Below are positions 26,039 to 37,990 of a DNA stretch of 64,000 nt, piece by piece (position 1 is the stretch's first letter; every line of letters starts with the position of its first letter). The notes under the pieces were generated by a model, which had not been told where the DNA came from, did no database searches, and saw only the letters and a program-made list of their open reading frames with translations. Origin of the DNA: Utricularia gibba (lineage: Eukaryota; Streptophyta; Magnoliopsida; Lamiales; Lentibulariaceae); assembly GCA_002189035.1 (NCBI GenBank), contig CM007992.1, forward strand, positions 1,240,001 to 1,304,000, in the 5' to 3' direction. The position numbers and the translations under genes are program-made.

Positions 26039-28345
26039 TCAGCGATCAGCAATCTCTCCGCCCCACCGCTTGACGCGGCTCTCCGCCTCCGCCGCCTGCA
26101 GAAAAGCCGTTGTCAGCCGCCGTCTGTGGAAGGAAAGAAAATATATATCTAAACCCTGACTCTTCCTTCTGCTACTCACCTCCTTCACCCAATTCCGACA
26201 GGAGGTTATTCCGATGAGTATCAGCGTCTGCAACACGATTCCTCCGATCATTCCGCCCCATATTCCCTGCAACGGTATCATTTATTCACGTTTCGCTTCA
26301 ATTCTGTGGTACAAAATTCGGCATCCTCACTCAACTCACCTCTGCCCCAGCTTGAAAACGAAGCCCAGGAGAATACCTAGCGGAAGCCCGAATATGTAAT
26401 AGCAGCCGATGTTGATGTACGCCACCACGGACTGCCAACCAGCTCCAACAGCAACTCCTGTGAAACCAAAGCAAAACGGCTTTGGGAATTAGGAGGAAGG
26501 TAACCGATGGGGGTGTGAAGTGGTCACCTGATAGAACTGGTTGAAGGCCATTGATGAGAACTGTAAGCGCCAAAAGATATGACAATCTGGTTGTCTCTTT
26601 GGCCACAGCATCGCTGTTTGTGAAGAGATAGGGGAAGCTGCCTCGGGTTCCAATCACGGCCGCACAACATACCACTGCAATTACTAGGGTGGTGATCGAA
26701 ACAACCACCACAGAGAACTTTGCTGCCCTTGCATTTCCAGCTCCCAGCTCGTTTGCTACTCTCACACTGCAAACAAAGAGCTTCAGACCTCGACTGCATC
26801 CATGAATGTAAGTATCTGTGCTGACTTCACCTTATAGCAGCATTGAATCCGATAGAAATCATTGCATCCCATCCATTGATATTCATACTGCCAAAGGATG
26901 AACATTTAACTGAAAGCCTATCCACTGGTTTGCTTTTTCTATAGGGAGAAAGGAGCTTTCGCAGGAAATGCATACCAGATAGAAATGGCGTCAACTGGAA
27001 TCACTGGATTTTCCAAGTGGCCTGCTATTACAACGATGACCATCAAGTACCAAAACTCCAAGCTGCAGTCAGAGGACTTAGTGTTGGTCATCCAAAATCA
27101 ATGGTATTTCTTGAAGAATGGATTAAGAGGGGGGAAGAGTTACCACAGCATGACTGCGGAGGCCAGTGAAAGCTTGATAAACCCCCACAAGTCTTGAAAT
27201 GCCAACCATGAGAAGCCACTCCAGGCACCATCTGATTTTGTGTAGAAGATGTATACCAGCTGAAGAATGACAATGAGCCACCATGAAGCGTTTAGAGTAA
27301 CTGCAGCACCGATCAAGCCGAACCGGAGTTTCAGTATCAGCAACCAACTGAAAACTACATGAGTAACCAGCACGCCGGCGGAGATCCAAGCCATTGCCAT
27401 GAGCTTCCTCTGTGATTGCAAGAACTTCTGTATGGGAAAATTTAAAGCATATGCGAACACCTGGGGGATCATGTAAAGAGCAAATTTGCCTGCACAGCAA
27501 GAAGGGGGCGATGTTCGGATTAATGTATGAGCGGTAAACCAGTTGAAGAATAATCACAAGAGGGAAAAGCAGTAGGATCAAGAATGAGTGAAGAGTTTGC
27601 CTGCAGCTCTAGCAATGTCATCAGATTCTCCGAAGAAGATGAGGATCGGTGGAGCAAAAATGTAAATGGGAAGCAGAGCACAGGCAGTTACCAGCAGTAT
27701 AACCCATGATCTCTGCATATAAATCCCAGCATTCTTGTCTGCCCGGCACCATAAGCTTGCCCACATAATGTCTCCAGTGCACTTCCCATGCCAAGCTGCA
27801 ACTCCAAGCGTCAGAAATTGGACAGAGCATAGAGGCAAATACATCAGAAATTTAGCAAGAACTGCGCTCCCATATCAGGCCATAGGGGCCGTGGTTCGTG
27901 GCACATTGGAATGATAAGAAGAGTGGTACAGTTAGAAAAGCAGGGGATGTAAAAGAAACATGTATTTTTGCTCAAAGGTGCAGTAGCAGAGAACAATGAT
28001 GGCTTCCTGAGCAACAAGACAAGTCACATTCTGAAGAAAAAAGGATGAGTGAGCCGAAATTGAGCAGCTTTGTGTATCTGAGAACGGTTACTTTACCATG
28101 GCCCCGAAAACAAGACCAGCGATGACAGAGTTCTCTACAGAGACTGCGGCGAGATCGAGTTCCCCGATTTGGCCGGCGAATGTCTGAGTGAGGGCGCCAA
28201 GGGAATATTGACAGAGGTAGGTGAAGATCGCGGGGCCGGAGATATTCCACAGCTTCTTCGATTCCTCACCGAACCCCTTGATGAATTTCGCCCCTCTGTT
28301 TTCCTGCTCCCGCTTCTCCAAAACCAGCAGTGGCTCATCCCCCAT
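26039..28345 (-). CDS. MATE/DTX multidrug and toxin efflux carrier, two apparent frameshifts
   Basis: Nine exons: 28345-28097, 27795-27601, 27489-27144, 27062-26976, 26887-26831, 26766-26528, 26457-26340, 26266-26180, 26095-26039; about 478 residues. Family landmarks in order: [106 protein letters not shown], and [16 protein letters not shown]. The fold has twelve membrane helices and exports secondary metabolites or organic acids by cation antiport at the vacuolar or plasma membrane. The substrate is unknown. Intron 2 (27490-27600) starts with GC, not GT. CCC at 27725-27727 and CCCC at 26345-26348 each need one more base to keep the frame (MLGIYMQ and KLGAEG). ATG 28345 gives the usual N-terminus. 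Confidence 0.92.
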
Positions 28346-29552
28346 TTCTGTATTCGACCGCTCCACCCACACACAAACAAGAGAAGGGGAAGACGACAGT
28401 GAGAGATGCTGCTACTAGAACTGAGCTTGCTTTATAAAAGCACTGTACTGTTTCACAGTTCGCATGTTGTGGTTGGAAAAACAACACGTGTTCTGTTCCA
28501 CCTAAACACGAATTCCTATCTGCCTAAAAACCCACGAAGCTTCTTTGGACACGTGATTCTTTTGTAGAGTTCAAACTTGCCGTGATACCACACCCGGCGG
28601 CCGCCGTCGTCTGCTGCCATTTTCTTAGTCGCTAAACTCCCATTCCCTTGTCCCTCTATCGCCATTTCTAAATACGATAATTTTCACTTCTTACTTGTAA
28701 AAAATTAATATTGAACCTTGTCAATAAAAAAAATATTATTATGTTTCTTAGACATATTTAGAATATATATAAAAAATGAACCAAACTTATGATTTATTAA
28801 TGAAACTCAAATGAAAGTATAATTTTTTTAAAATATAATTAATAATATTATAAATATTATAAATCACACGTGAATTAAAAAAAATCAGCTATTAAAAATG
28901 CGTAATTCACACGTATCTGAAAATATGCACAAAATTATTAAAAAAGACCTTAAAATATTAAAAATGACGAAAACAAATATGAGGCCATCGATAGGGAATT
29001 AATTCAAACAGATAACTCTTTACATAATGTCGATAAATATCTTTATATTTCATACCAACAAAGTTCTCTTGAAAAAGCAGATTACAACTTATTTAAAATG
29101 AACTTCACTAGTAGTTCTTTGCGAACTCCAAGTTACAGAAAGGAGTTCATATTCAAAAATCTTGTCATTTTACATATTCCAAATGAAAAAAAAAAGTTGT
29201 TAAACAGCATACTAGTTTTTATTGAAACTAAAAATGCAGTATGCAGCTGAGATGAGGCAACTTTTTCCGAAGTTTTGGAAGTTTGAAGTTAACTGCAGGT
29301 ATTATCTCAGGCATAATCATGGGGAATGAAAACTAGACGCAGAAATGTGGTAGAAAATTTCTCTAGTATTAAGCAGAGCAAAACAGACATTTCAGAGTTC
29401 AGTTTGTGAGCATTACGTACACATCAAATTTGGGGATAAACTTTCAATGGATAGAGCAGGGTGGGTGCATCATATTTAGGCTATGAGGGCGACAGGAAAA
29501 AAAGGGGTATGAAAATAGAAGGCTACAAGTTTTCAGTTGGTTCACCTGGTTA
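28346..29552. other. MATE promoter and AT-rich spacer
   Basis: The promoter and leader of the MATE gene (minus strand) fill about 28346-28600. The rest is AT-rich and includes the 3'-UTR of RRA towards 29552. No gene was recognised. Confidence 0.5.
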
Positions 29553-31135
29553 TCAATTGGAGCCATCTGGGAATGGGTCAAGAGCATTTTGGTTGCCATT
29601 CACATAAAACTCGACCACTGCATTCATTCTTGGAAGCTTATCTGGATGGTAATTCACATGAACGATTACCGGCTTCAGTTTCTTCAAGTTCCCATCTTTT
29701 CTCACTGTCTTGAAAAGCACCTTGCTGTTCATGAAGAGATAAATATCCATGGTTCTCCTGGAAGCATGAAGTCCAACATATCCAGGGTGAGATGGAAAAA
29801 ACAGCTCTTCATTGAAAACAGCTTGATCCCAAGCGTTTTCACGGGCCAGACGCCCTGCAATTCGATCCAGAAGCTCGATTGATGGTATGGTAGGCCTTAT
29901 ATAGAAGAAGCCAGAATTATACACCCATATCCTCATTGTGTGTGCATACCTAGCCCAACCCATAGCAGGTTCATCAAAGACATCATTGAAGCCGTACGCG
30001 GTGGAATTGCTATGACCATCAGACATTGACTCCACATCACAATCTCGATATAAATGATCAAAAGGGTTCTGAAGATATACTATATCAACGTCCGAAAGAA
30101 GAACACCATAACCCAACTGCAGAAACTCCCTTAAAATTCTGAACTTGAGAGCTGAGACAGCGTGATTACTCCCTGTCTTACCAACTGTATCAATAGCCTC
30201 ATCTGGATCCCTTTGGTATACTGGAACGCTGTTTGACTTACAGAAATCCGCAGTATCATCATCTAGTGCCACTACAAGATAGTTTGAAATACCAACACGC
30301 TTTATGTTGGTGAACCATACTTGCAACATTGGTTTCACGTTGGAATTCGCCAAGGCAACAATAAGCTCCTTTCCAGCAGCAACCTCGGACAAGATCTTTG
30401 CAAGCCTGGGATTTATACTTTCATCAGGAACAACAGTTGGGTTTGTCCTCAGACCCTTAACCGTGCCAAAAGGTCCAGCCTTTGTTCGTTCACTTGACAG
30501 TGGAAGCTGAGTCACTGTACCGTCCTTTCCCTGTTCCGCCAATCTAATCCTCTCATTAAGCTCCCTAATTTGCTTTTTCAATTCAGAATTCGCACTCGAC
30601 AACCTAATGTTATCAGACTTGAGCTGGTTTACTCGTTCGGTTGACTCGCATTGCAATGATTCAACCTATTACCAAACCACCAGGATTTCAGATTCAGCCA
30701 AAATGAGACACCAATTAAATTCAAGAATCACAATCAGCAAATGAATAATAAGTAACCAACGCAGCAGTTCAATTCAGATTCAAATTTTCACAATAACACA
30801 CTCAAAAACCCAAATCACTTCCATGAGGCCTTCGAAGCCTAAGATCACTACCAAATGACGCAGTAATCGCAAAGAGCATCACATTAAATCGCCATAATTC
30901 AATGCATAAGATTCACTAGGCAACGAAAATCACAAATCACATTCAAAAAATCGAGCACCTTAACGTTGGAATTATAACGAACGGCGACAGGCGATACACC
31001 AGTGAAAGCGAAAAGCCCAGAAGGAAACAAGATAGCACAGATGCATCCCAACGCGATCCCAAAGGCAACCGCCGCCGCGATCTGCGACCTAGCAATCGAG
31101 GACTGGCTGGACTTCTCTCTGCGTAAAGTGGCCAT
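29553..31135 (-). CDS. RRA: Arabinosyltransferase RRA (GT77)
   Basis: Two exons, 31135-30959 and 30665-29553; 429 residues with no frame problem. It is a type II membrane protein. A short cytosolic N-terminus is followed by a hydrophobic segment at about 18-45, then a coiled-coil stem ([20 protein letters not shown]) and the catalytic domain. That domain has [20 protein letters not shown], the metal-binding DVD motif at about 251-253 in [14 protein letters not shown], then [26 protein letters not shown] and [22 protein letters not shown] enzymes add the second arabinofuranose to hydroxyproline on extensins in the Golgi. The family match is close along the whole length; which RRA paralogue it is cannot be settled. 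Confidence 0.95.
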
Positions 31136-31969
31136 TAGCTGCAACCTCCCCGACTCTACACGAATCCCTTCAACACAAGTTACCTCCCAGCACCCGAAAT
31201 GATCCCTCCGATACTTCACGGCATTCCAACTGCCCGGCGGAGAAATCCAAGTCAAACTCCCTATTCTTGCCGTAGCAATAGGGGTGCTTCCTCCCCCAAT
31301 CTCCGCCTACTTGCTGACCTTGGATGCCCTAGGACCTGTGAACACATCATTAACATAAGAGATTAGTTATAAATAATTACATATTTATAGGTAATTAGTA
31401 ATTGCCAAAATGGGACCAATTTTGCTCAAGCGAATTAAATGCACATTTTTATCAAATATTCAAAAAATAGTAATCTTTTGACATAATTGTCATAATTAAT
31501 AATTTGTGTATGCATATCAATTATCAAAATTATTCCAAATATTCAAAATGAAAAAGAGAATGAGAAATTTGATAAATATTCAATAAAACTCAAATAATAA
31601 AACAAAAAATAATTACATGATCTAATATATAAGAAACGAGAAAATGATAGTATTTAAAAACATGGTTCAATCATGATTTAAATCAGTTTGAACTAAAACT
31701 ATTTATAATGATAATTTGATTAAATTTAAATTATTTTAAAATCTATATAAAAAAAATCACCATTCAATTATAACTGAATCATAATTAGATCCAATCGAAC
31801 CATCTAAATGTTATTTTTTAAGAAAGAATCATAAAATATTTTAAAAAATGAACAATTTAATCAAAATTTGAACTGCAATTATAATTTAAAATGTAGGAAA
31901 ATAGAAAAAGAAAATTGGATTTGATGAAGTACACAAGTAAAATCATACAACATGTGTTGTTGAAAACTG
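31136..31969. other. RRA promoter and AT-rich DNA
   Basis: The leader of RRA (minus strand) extends to about 31330. Beyond it is AT-rich DNA with no recognised gene. Confidence 0.5.
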
Positions 31970-31973
31970 CTGA

Positions 31974-32351
31974 GTGTTTGTTATTCTGAGAAAAAAAAAT
32001 TTGTCTCAAACTAATTGTATACTTTATATACAATTAACATTATCAATCCTTGAAGAATGGGATCAAGCTAGAATTGTAATAGGTCCCGGTTCGATTTGGG
32101 AATGCAACTGTCTATATCTGGAACTTGATGAGCCCCAGGAAGATAATGAAGTGTATTTGAAGAATGATGAGGAGTTTGTTCAAGTGAACAAATTAGAAAG
32201 AAAGATGATTCCACCAGGACCAATGACTAGGAGCAAAACAAAGATGGTTGAAGATACACTTAAGGGTTTACTCAATACCATTGGAATCAAACATGGGCTT
32301 GAAGACATCCCATCAAAAGAGCTCAACTACTTGAAGATGGACTTAACTTAG
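31974..32351 (+). mobile_element. Ty3/gypsy polyprotein C-terminal remnant
   Basis: The open frame ends with MIPPGPMTRSKTKMVEDTLKG, matching the GPMTRxxxK segment near the end of plant Ty3/gypsy polyproteins. It has a proper stop at 32349-32351 but no upstream protease, reverse transcriptase or integrase. This is a truncated, inactive relic. Confidence 0.7.
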
Positions 32352-32720
32352 AGCATTGGGCTTGTTAGACTTTTCTATTTCATTTAGTTTGGACTATGTA
32401 ATGTTAGAGCCCAATTCTAGAGTATAAATACTCTAGAGATGTACTAATTCAGGATCTTTGGTCATTTTATGTATCTTGTGAGGATTCCCCTCTCTTTTGA
32501 GTGCTTGAACACTCTTAACTTATCAAGCTTTGAGCTTGTGGCGTTCTAGGATTATCACTTCCAATCAATCTCTCTTTTCTGAAGTGTGCCTCCTAATTTT
32601 CTTTGTTTCGAAGTCTGGTTGCAAGAGATTTATTTTCTTGAGGGTAGACTTGGGTGGGTTCTCTTCTAAGCTTCAAAATCACCTCTTTTTTGTGGGTTGC
32701 TAATCTCTATAGATTAGAGG
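32352..32720 (+). mobile_element. Probable LTR remnant following the gypsy fragment
   Basis: This directly follows the gypsy open frame. It contains CTAGAGTATAAATACTCTAGAG at about 32418-32439, a TATA-like core inside a palindrome, then a T/C-rich tract. That is the layout of an LTR with its promoter. No second copy of the LTR was found in the window, so its borders are guesses. Confidence 0.4.
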
Positions 32721-33970
32721 GTCACATCAGAACTTTACAGTATGACTTCAGGCCCAATTGAGATATTTGAAACTAAGAAACCGTGGTATCGACATGTGTG
32801 GAATTGATATAACGGATGGTTCAAAATCGATGAATTGTAAGTTTCGTTTATAAATGGTATCAGGTGTTTTTAGAGCATCTTTATTGATTTTCGAAAATGA
32901 TGACGTGATTTACTACATTGAATTTACATGATGAAACCAAAACAGCATAAAATTTATTTAAATAAGTTATTTCCGTAAAAATAAAAGTGATTTGTGAAAA
33001 TTTATATCAATATTTCTAGAAATAACTAAAGATGTTTTTAAGAAACATTATAAAAACTCGAAAGATTATTTAAAAGAATGATATATTTTTGAAATATCTT
33101 TAATAAGTCATATGAATATTTGATTGTTTATTTTCAAGATTATTTGTAACTATCTTTAACCATTATACAAATCTTGAAAATTGTTTAAGAAAAATAAAGA
33201 TTTTTGCAAACAATTACAATGGTATATATGACTGAGAATTAATCTATATTTTTCATAAATAACATTTTTTTATTTTATAATTAATATTTATTTTCAAAAC
33301 CATAATTCGAACTAAAACCATCTAATTACGATTTCAATTCAGGTTAAAATTTCTGTTTCAGTTTTGAACCGAAACCATGCAGTTTGTTTTAAGGTTTGAA
33401 AATCTGATTTTGTACTGAAATAGAAATCGAAGTCGACAATGAATCAGTGTTTATGAAACGATGGTTTGAAAAAACTATTGGGTATAAGATCAAACCCAGA
33501 TGCACAGAAACTAAAATTGAAGTAAATCATAACACACAGGTTACCCAGGAAGATGCAAATCCAGTTCATTACAAATTGTTTCCTTCCAATGGCGGAGGAT
33601 GCTAACAGAACCACGCCTTCGGAAGATTCCACTACTGATGTCTGTTCGCATCACGCAGTGCCAACGCCATGCAGTCAGGGCAGAGTGCGATGATGAGCAC
33701 TTGTAGTCTTCGTGTAGTTTATCAGAAAAAACAAGCTGGGAGTTCTCCATTTCCGGTTTCAGATCGTGTGTTTATACTGGTGTTTGTTACTATTTCTGAT
33801 ATCTGTGTTCCATTTCCCTTGAAGAGAAGAAGAGGGTGATTGGTTCTATAATTTATTTCTGTATATATTGTGATAACGATAGGAGATCGATCAGATAGGA
33901 TTCACGTTTCCTTTACGTCCTTTCCTGTATTCTGAGTCCAACCAGAACACCATGTGCTGCTGTGGTGAGT
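32721..33970. other. AT-rich spacer and WRKY 3' flank
   Basis: No gene was recognised. The right end, from about 33440, is GC-richer and probably includes 3'-UTR sequence of the WRKY gene. Small open frames at 33444-33750 overlap on one strand and look incidental. Confidence 0.45.
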
Positions 33971-34601
33971 TCAATTGCGAGGGCCAAAGTGATTGTGGGT
34001 GTTTTCGTAGGTCGTCACCACGTAGCTGGGGTCATCGTTGTCCCTCTCGATTCTCTTCTTCACCGGGCACCACGGAACGCAGCACTTGTAGTAGTTTCTG
34101 CAGATGATGAATAAGCAGATGAGCTGACAGTTAATGCATTCGCTCGCATAGGGATGGATCACAACAAACCTGGGGTTTTGCCTGTTCCTCACCATCTTCT
34201 TCCCGTACTTCCTCCACCTGTAGCCATCATCAAGCACATCTATGTGTGTCCTGGTTCTGAACACAAATCTCTTAACCTGGTCAGGCCCACCCTGCCCCTC
34301 TAAAGCTGAGAACACACATTAGAATAAACAACCATCACGCCGGAATTATCAAACACACTCTAACAATCCTACAAGTTTTTCAGAATCAAATCTGTGAACT
34401 GAGCTTACAGGGAATCTGACGAGGTTGATGCAAGTAGTTGGCGGCGGTGGTGCAACTGCTGCCGCCGCTGATGGCGCCAGTTCCACCAACCGGAGGCACC
34501 GCGGAGGTCACCGGTGGTCCGTATCCATCCTCCTCATACTGCGCCTCCATCCAGCCATCGATCTCCAAGTACTCCGAGATGTTGAGAGGAGTTCCGGCCA
34601 T
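33971..34601 (-). CDS. WRKY transcription factor, WRKYGKK variant (group IIc, WRKY50/51-like)
   Basis: Three exons: 34601-34409, 34305-34170, 34097-33971; 151 residues. The single WRKY domain has DDGYRWRKYGKKMV with WRKYGKK at 95-101, then a zinc finger in which C-x4-C (CCVPWC) pairs with a C-terminal HNH. The WRKYGKK variant is typical of Arabidopsis WRKY50, 51 and 59, which act in salicylate and jasmonate defence signalling and bind altered W-box-like sites. Intron 2 (34098-34169) sits at the conserved place inside the domain, just after the PR of NPR and before NYYKC. It is 72 bases and stop-free. The start is the first in-frame ATG. Confidence 0.93.
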
Positions 34602-34636
34602 GAGTATCAATCATCCACCTTCGCCCTGCGGGGTGG

Positions 34637-34661
34637 GGTGTATATTAATAATATATATACT
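34637..34661 (-). promoter_or_regulatory. Candidate TATA region of the WRKY gene
   Basis: An AT-only stretch containing TATATATA lies about 40-60 bases upstream of the WRKY start codon on the minus strand, inside otherwise mixed sequence. Position would imply a very short leader. This is inference. Confidence 0.3.
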
Positions 34662-35549
34662 GTGCCGCGTGTGGTGCCATTTCCTCTCAGGCAGCAGGAA
34701 GTTTCAGCGTTGCTGCTGCACTCGTCGTGTCTTCATGCGGAGACGACAAAGTGATGTAGACTCAAAGACCATGACCTTGTTTCTAATTCCTTTATTCTGT
34801 GTTACCGCGTTAAGTCGTCAAGTCTTGGCTCCTCCGGCATGGAACTTTTCCTCTTCAATGGCACGAGATCACCGGACGCGCTTCCATGGATTCATCCCTA
34901 TCCGTTCCACGTTTCTGAGCACATCTTTTCAAAGCTCACTAGCTTATTGTTTCTCTGCTTGAGCGGAAATACTGCTTGGAAACATGATGACTATAATAAA
35001 GTCACTTATCTTCCCCCCTTCGGATCTATTAAAATAAAAGGACTGCGTCAATTGCTTACTGAGACTTGGGAGGACAAATTCCACAGTTCATCCCACGGCT
35101 TTCGATCCAAAATGATCATTTTACTTGGGTAAATCACTAGATTAAAAATATTGAAGAATTAAAAATTTTTGAAATGATTATAGGTCAATCAACAAATTAT
35201 ATATCATTGAGTTCAATTTATTAAAAATAAATCAATATGAGTATAGATGATCCATCAGTTTCTAATACATTAATTCTACTTTTCTTTTAAGTAAATTTAT
35301 TTCTTTATTTATATAATAAGGTTTTCATTCTTATTTAGGAACAATTATATTTGTAATGTCTTTTGGAAATAATGCTTCAACTTATTGTTCTTGTAGAATT
35401 TTAAATTTATTGAGTTTTGTATGTGATGTTTAATGTGATTTATTTACTTGCTTATTTTGTAAATGTGACATCATTTTCATAATTTGAATTATAAGAATAT
35501 TTATTTATTGAAGATCAACTTATTCTTCTTTGGATGAATAATTTTTTTT
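34662..35549. other. WRKY upstream region and AT-rich spacer
   Basis: GC-richer DNA to about 35100 followed by AT-rich DNA. The longest open frame here (34438-34962, plus strand) overlaps the WRKY first exon in antisense and resembles nothing. No gene was called. Confidence 0.45.
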
Positions 35550-36620
35550 TAAAAAAAAAAAACTCAAAATATGATTTATCAAAGATTTAGTTGTTTGGAA
35601 GTACCGCACACGTTCGACCCCCCGTTTAATGCAGGCGTCCTGTGCCATTAGATTTGCATGTCTTTCGGGCAGCATGGTGTGCGCCTCTGCCGGTCTGCAT
35701 TCTAAGGTGCTGAACAAATGTGGAACTCCTACGCAAGGACAGAAAACATGTTGTAAATCGAAGACATAGAAGAATAAAATATCAAAACCCAAGATATGTA
35801 AAATGATGTTCTAAAGGATTTCATGATCCCTCAGTATTCGAGAGTATCTTCAAGAACTATTCTCTTGATCTCAGAAATCAATCGAATATATACGTAAACC
35901 CCTCTGTGCATAGACTTTTTGGGTTTCGGGGTCTTTCATAAGCCCAACCCGATCTAACAAATTAGAATACTACATGCACGTAGGGCTTAGTTCACTTTCA
36001 AGCCCATAGAGTTAATGGGTTGGCTTCCCATATAAACTGGTTGAAATATCTTTCAACTAGCAACGTGGGATTGAAATTCCCCTTCTCCAATACTTTTATT
36101 CTAACAATCCCCCACATATTAGAGAAGCCCTAAGTCATGCAGGTTCTAATGTATGGAGAATGGTATTTTTCGATTATGAACTAATCTCTTGATTTCCTAA
36201 CACATGTATCACTAAGTTGACGGTGAAATTGTATTTTTATAAATCAAATATTGTTTTGTGACACAGAGATATAATCAATCATATCAAACCCACCCCCACA
36301 ATTATTAACTATTTAACGCTCAAGTGCATCCATAAGCCCGATACAACTCATGTTAATTAATAAGTATTCTAGAGACCATATATATCTCATAAGAGTGGCT
36401 ATACTCCACACTTATATAGGTGTCTCTGCCTAACACACCTTGCATATATGTGTTATTAAATTTCATCAGCTATAGAGACATTAAGAATAAGTAATCCTTC
36501 ACTTTATTAGTAGAACACATATTCCATAGGTATGACTACTTTCCAAGAGTTGTATTCTCAGAACTAGTAGTGACTTGTTATTACCCATATGAATGTGATC
36601 AAGGTGTTTCTCCTCTCATA
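35550..36620 (-). mobile_element. Probable LTR/flank of the minus-strand copia element
   Basis: This lies immediately past the C-terminal end of the reverse transcriptase/RNase H fragment, where a 3' LTR would lie. It has CCCATATAAACTGG near 36028 and an AACAATCCCCCACA stretch near 36104. No matching second copy was found, so the assignment is tentative. Confidence 0.35.
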
Positions 36621-37990
36621 GATTGGGTTACCATCACTGTCGTTTGCTTAACGGTATTAGTCTCATTCCCCTCGAAAGTTTACAGATCTTCTCTCTATTG
36701 TGAGGTTTGGTCAATAGATCGTCCAAATTCATTGACATTCTCACGTATTCAATAGATATCACACAAGTTTTCAACAACTGTTTCAATGTTCCATGCCTCA
36801 GTCGCATGTGTATATTTCTTCCGTTATAGGATCTATTTTTGACTGTGGCAATTGTTGATTGACAGTCACAATGCAGCACCACTGAGAAAGATCTGTGTTG
36901 CTTTAGTGAGATTTCCATCACATAATTTCTCAATCACTCAGCCTCAGTTCTTGCTAGATCTAATGCAATGAACTTAGGTTCTATTGTTGATCTAGTTATC
37001 AAGTTTTGTTTGGTGGATTTTCAAAACACATCTCCTTTGCCCAATGTGAAAATCATTCTATTTGTGGCCTTAGGCTCTTCTGTCTCTGATACCCAACCAG
37101 CATCGTTGTATTCTTCCAGTACAACAGGTTGTTTATGATATTGAATGCCATGGTCAGTTGTCCCTTTGAGGCATCTCAATAACCACCTCACAGTCGCCCA
37201 ATTACTCTCATTTGAGTTGTGTGTGTATCTACTCAGTCTACCCATTGCATATACTATGTCAAGTCGGGTATGATTCATTAGATATATCACATTTCCCATT
37301 ATTTGAGCATATTCAGTTTGGGACATAGGATTATCTCTATTTTTCTTTAAACTAATACTAGGATCATATGAAGTCGTAGTTGATTTCACCTCATGGATGG
37401 AAACCAAACTTTTTTAAGAGTTTCTCAGTGTAATAACTTTGAGTCAGTAGAAACTCTTCTTCATTTATCACAATTTTGATTCTCAATATGTAGCTAGCTT
37501 CTTTCATGTTCATCTCAAATTTAGAGGTTAAAAATTTCTTGACCTCTAGTACAGTACTTATGTTTAGTCCAAAGATCAGCATATCATCCACATAGAGGGT
37601 TATGATCACACATTGATCATTAAAAGTCTTAGAGTAAACACATCTCTTGACTAGATTTGATGTGAAGTCTGATGATATTATGACTTCATTAAATTTCTCA
37701 TGACATTGTGTTAGGTGCTTATTTCAAGCTATACAATGATTTGTTCAGTTGACACACTTTGTATTCATCTCAAGCTTTTATACAACCCTTAGGCTGAAAC
37801 ATGTAGATTTCTTCCTTCAATTCACCATTTAAGAATTTAGTTTTGAGATCCATTTGGTGAACTGTCCACTTATGTGCAGATGCCATTGCAAAGAGTACTT
37901 GTAGGATAGAGAAGTAAACCACTCGGACAAATGTCTCAAAGTAGTCAACACCTGGTTTTTTAGTTAAACCCTTTGCTACAAGACGAGTCG
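36621..37990 (-). mobile_element. Truncated Ty1/copia reverse transcriptase-RNase H
   Basis: Read on the minus strand from about 37990 to 36630, broken frames carry copia motifs in order. They are RLVAKG, then DYFETF, MASAHKWTVHQMDLKTKFLNGEL, the catalytic YVDDML, a fingers/thumb segment NPMSQTEYAQIMGNVIYLMNHTRLDI, and RNase H pieces such as LHCDCQSTI and a final DLLTKP. Gag, protease and integrase are absent, and the element stops abruptly near 37985, within what is normally RYKARLVAKG. Several frameshifts and stops make it inactive. Confidence 0.88.

Noticed and set aside
10375-27727. Programmed ribosomal frameshifting as the cause of the broken frames
   Set aside because: No slippery heptamer with a structured follower was seen, six unrelated genes would have to share it, and orthologues I know do not use it. 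Homopolymer error explains all sites.
34438-34962. 174-codon plus-strand open frame overlapping the WRKY first exon
   Set aside because: It is antisense to a well-supported WRKY exon and its composition is that of a shadow frame.
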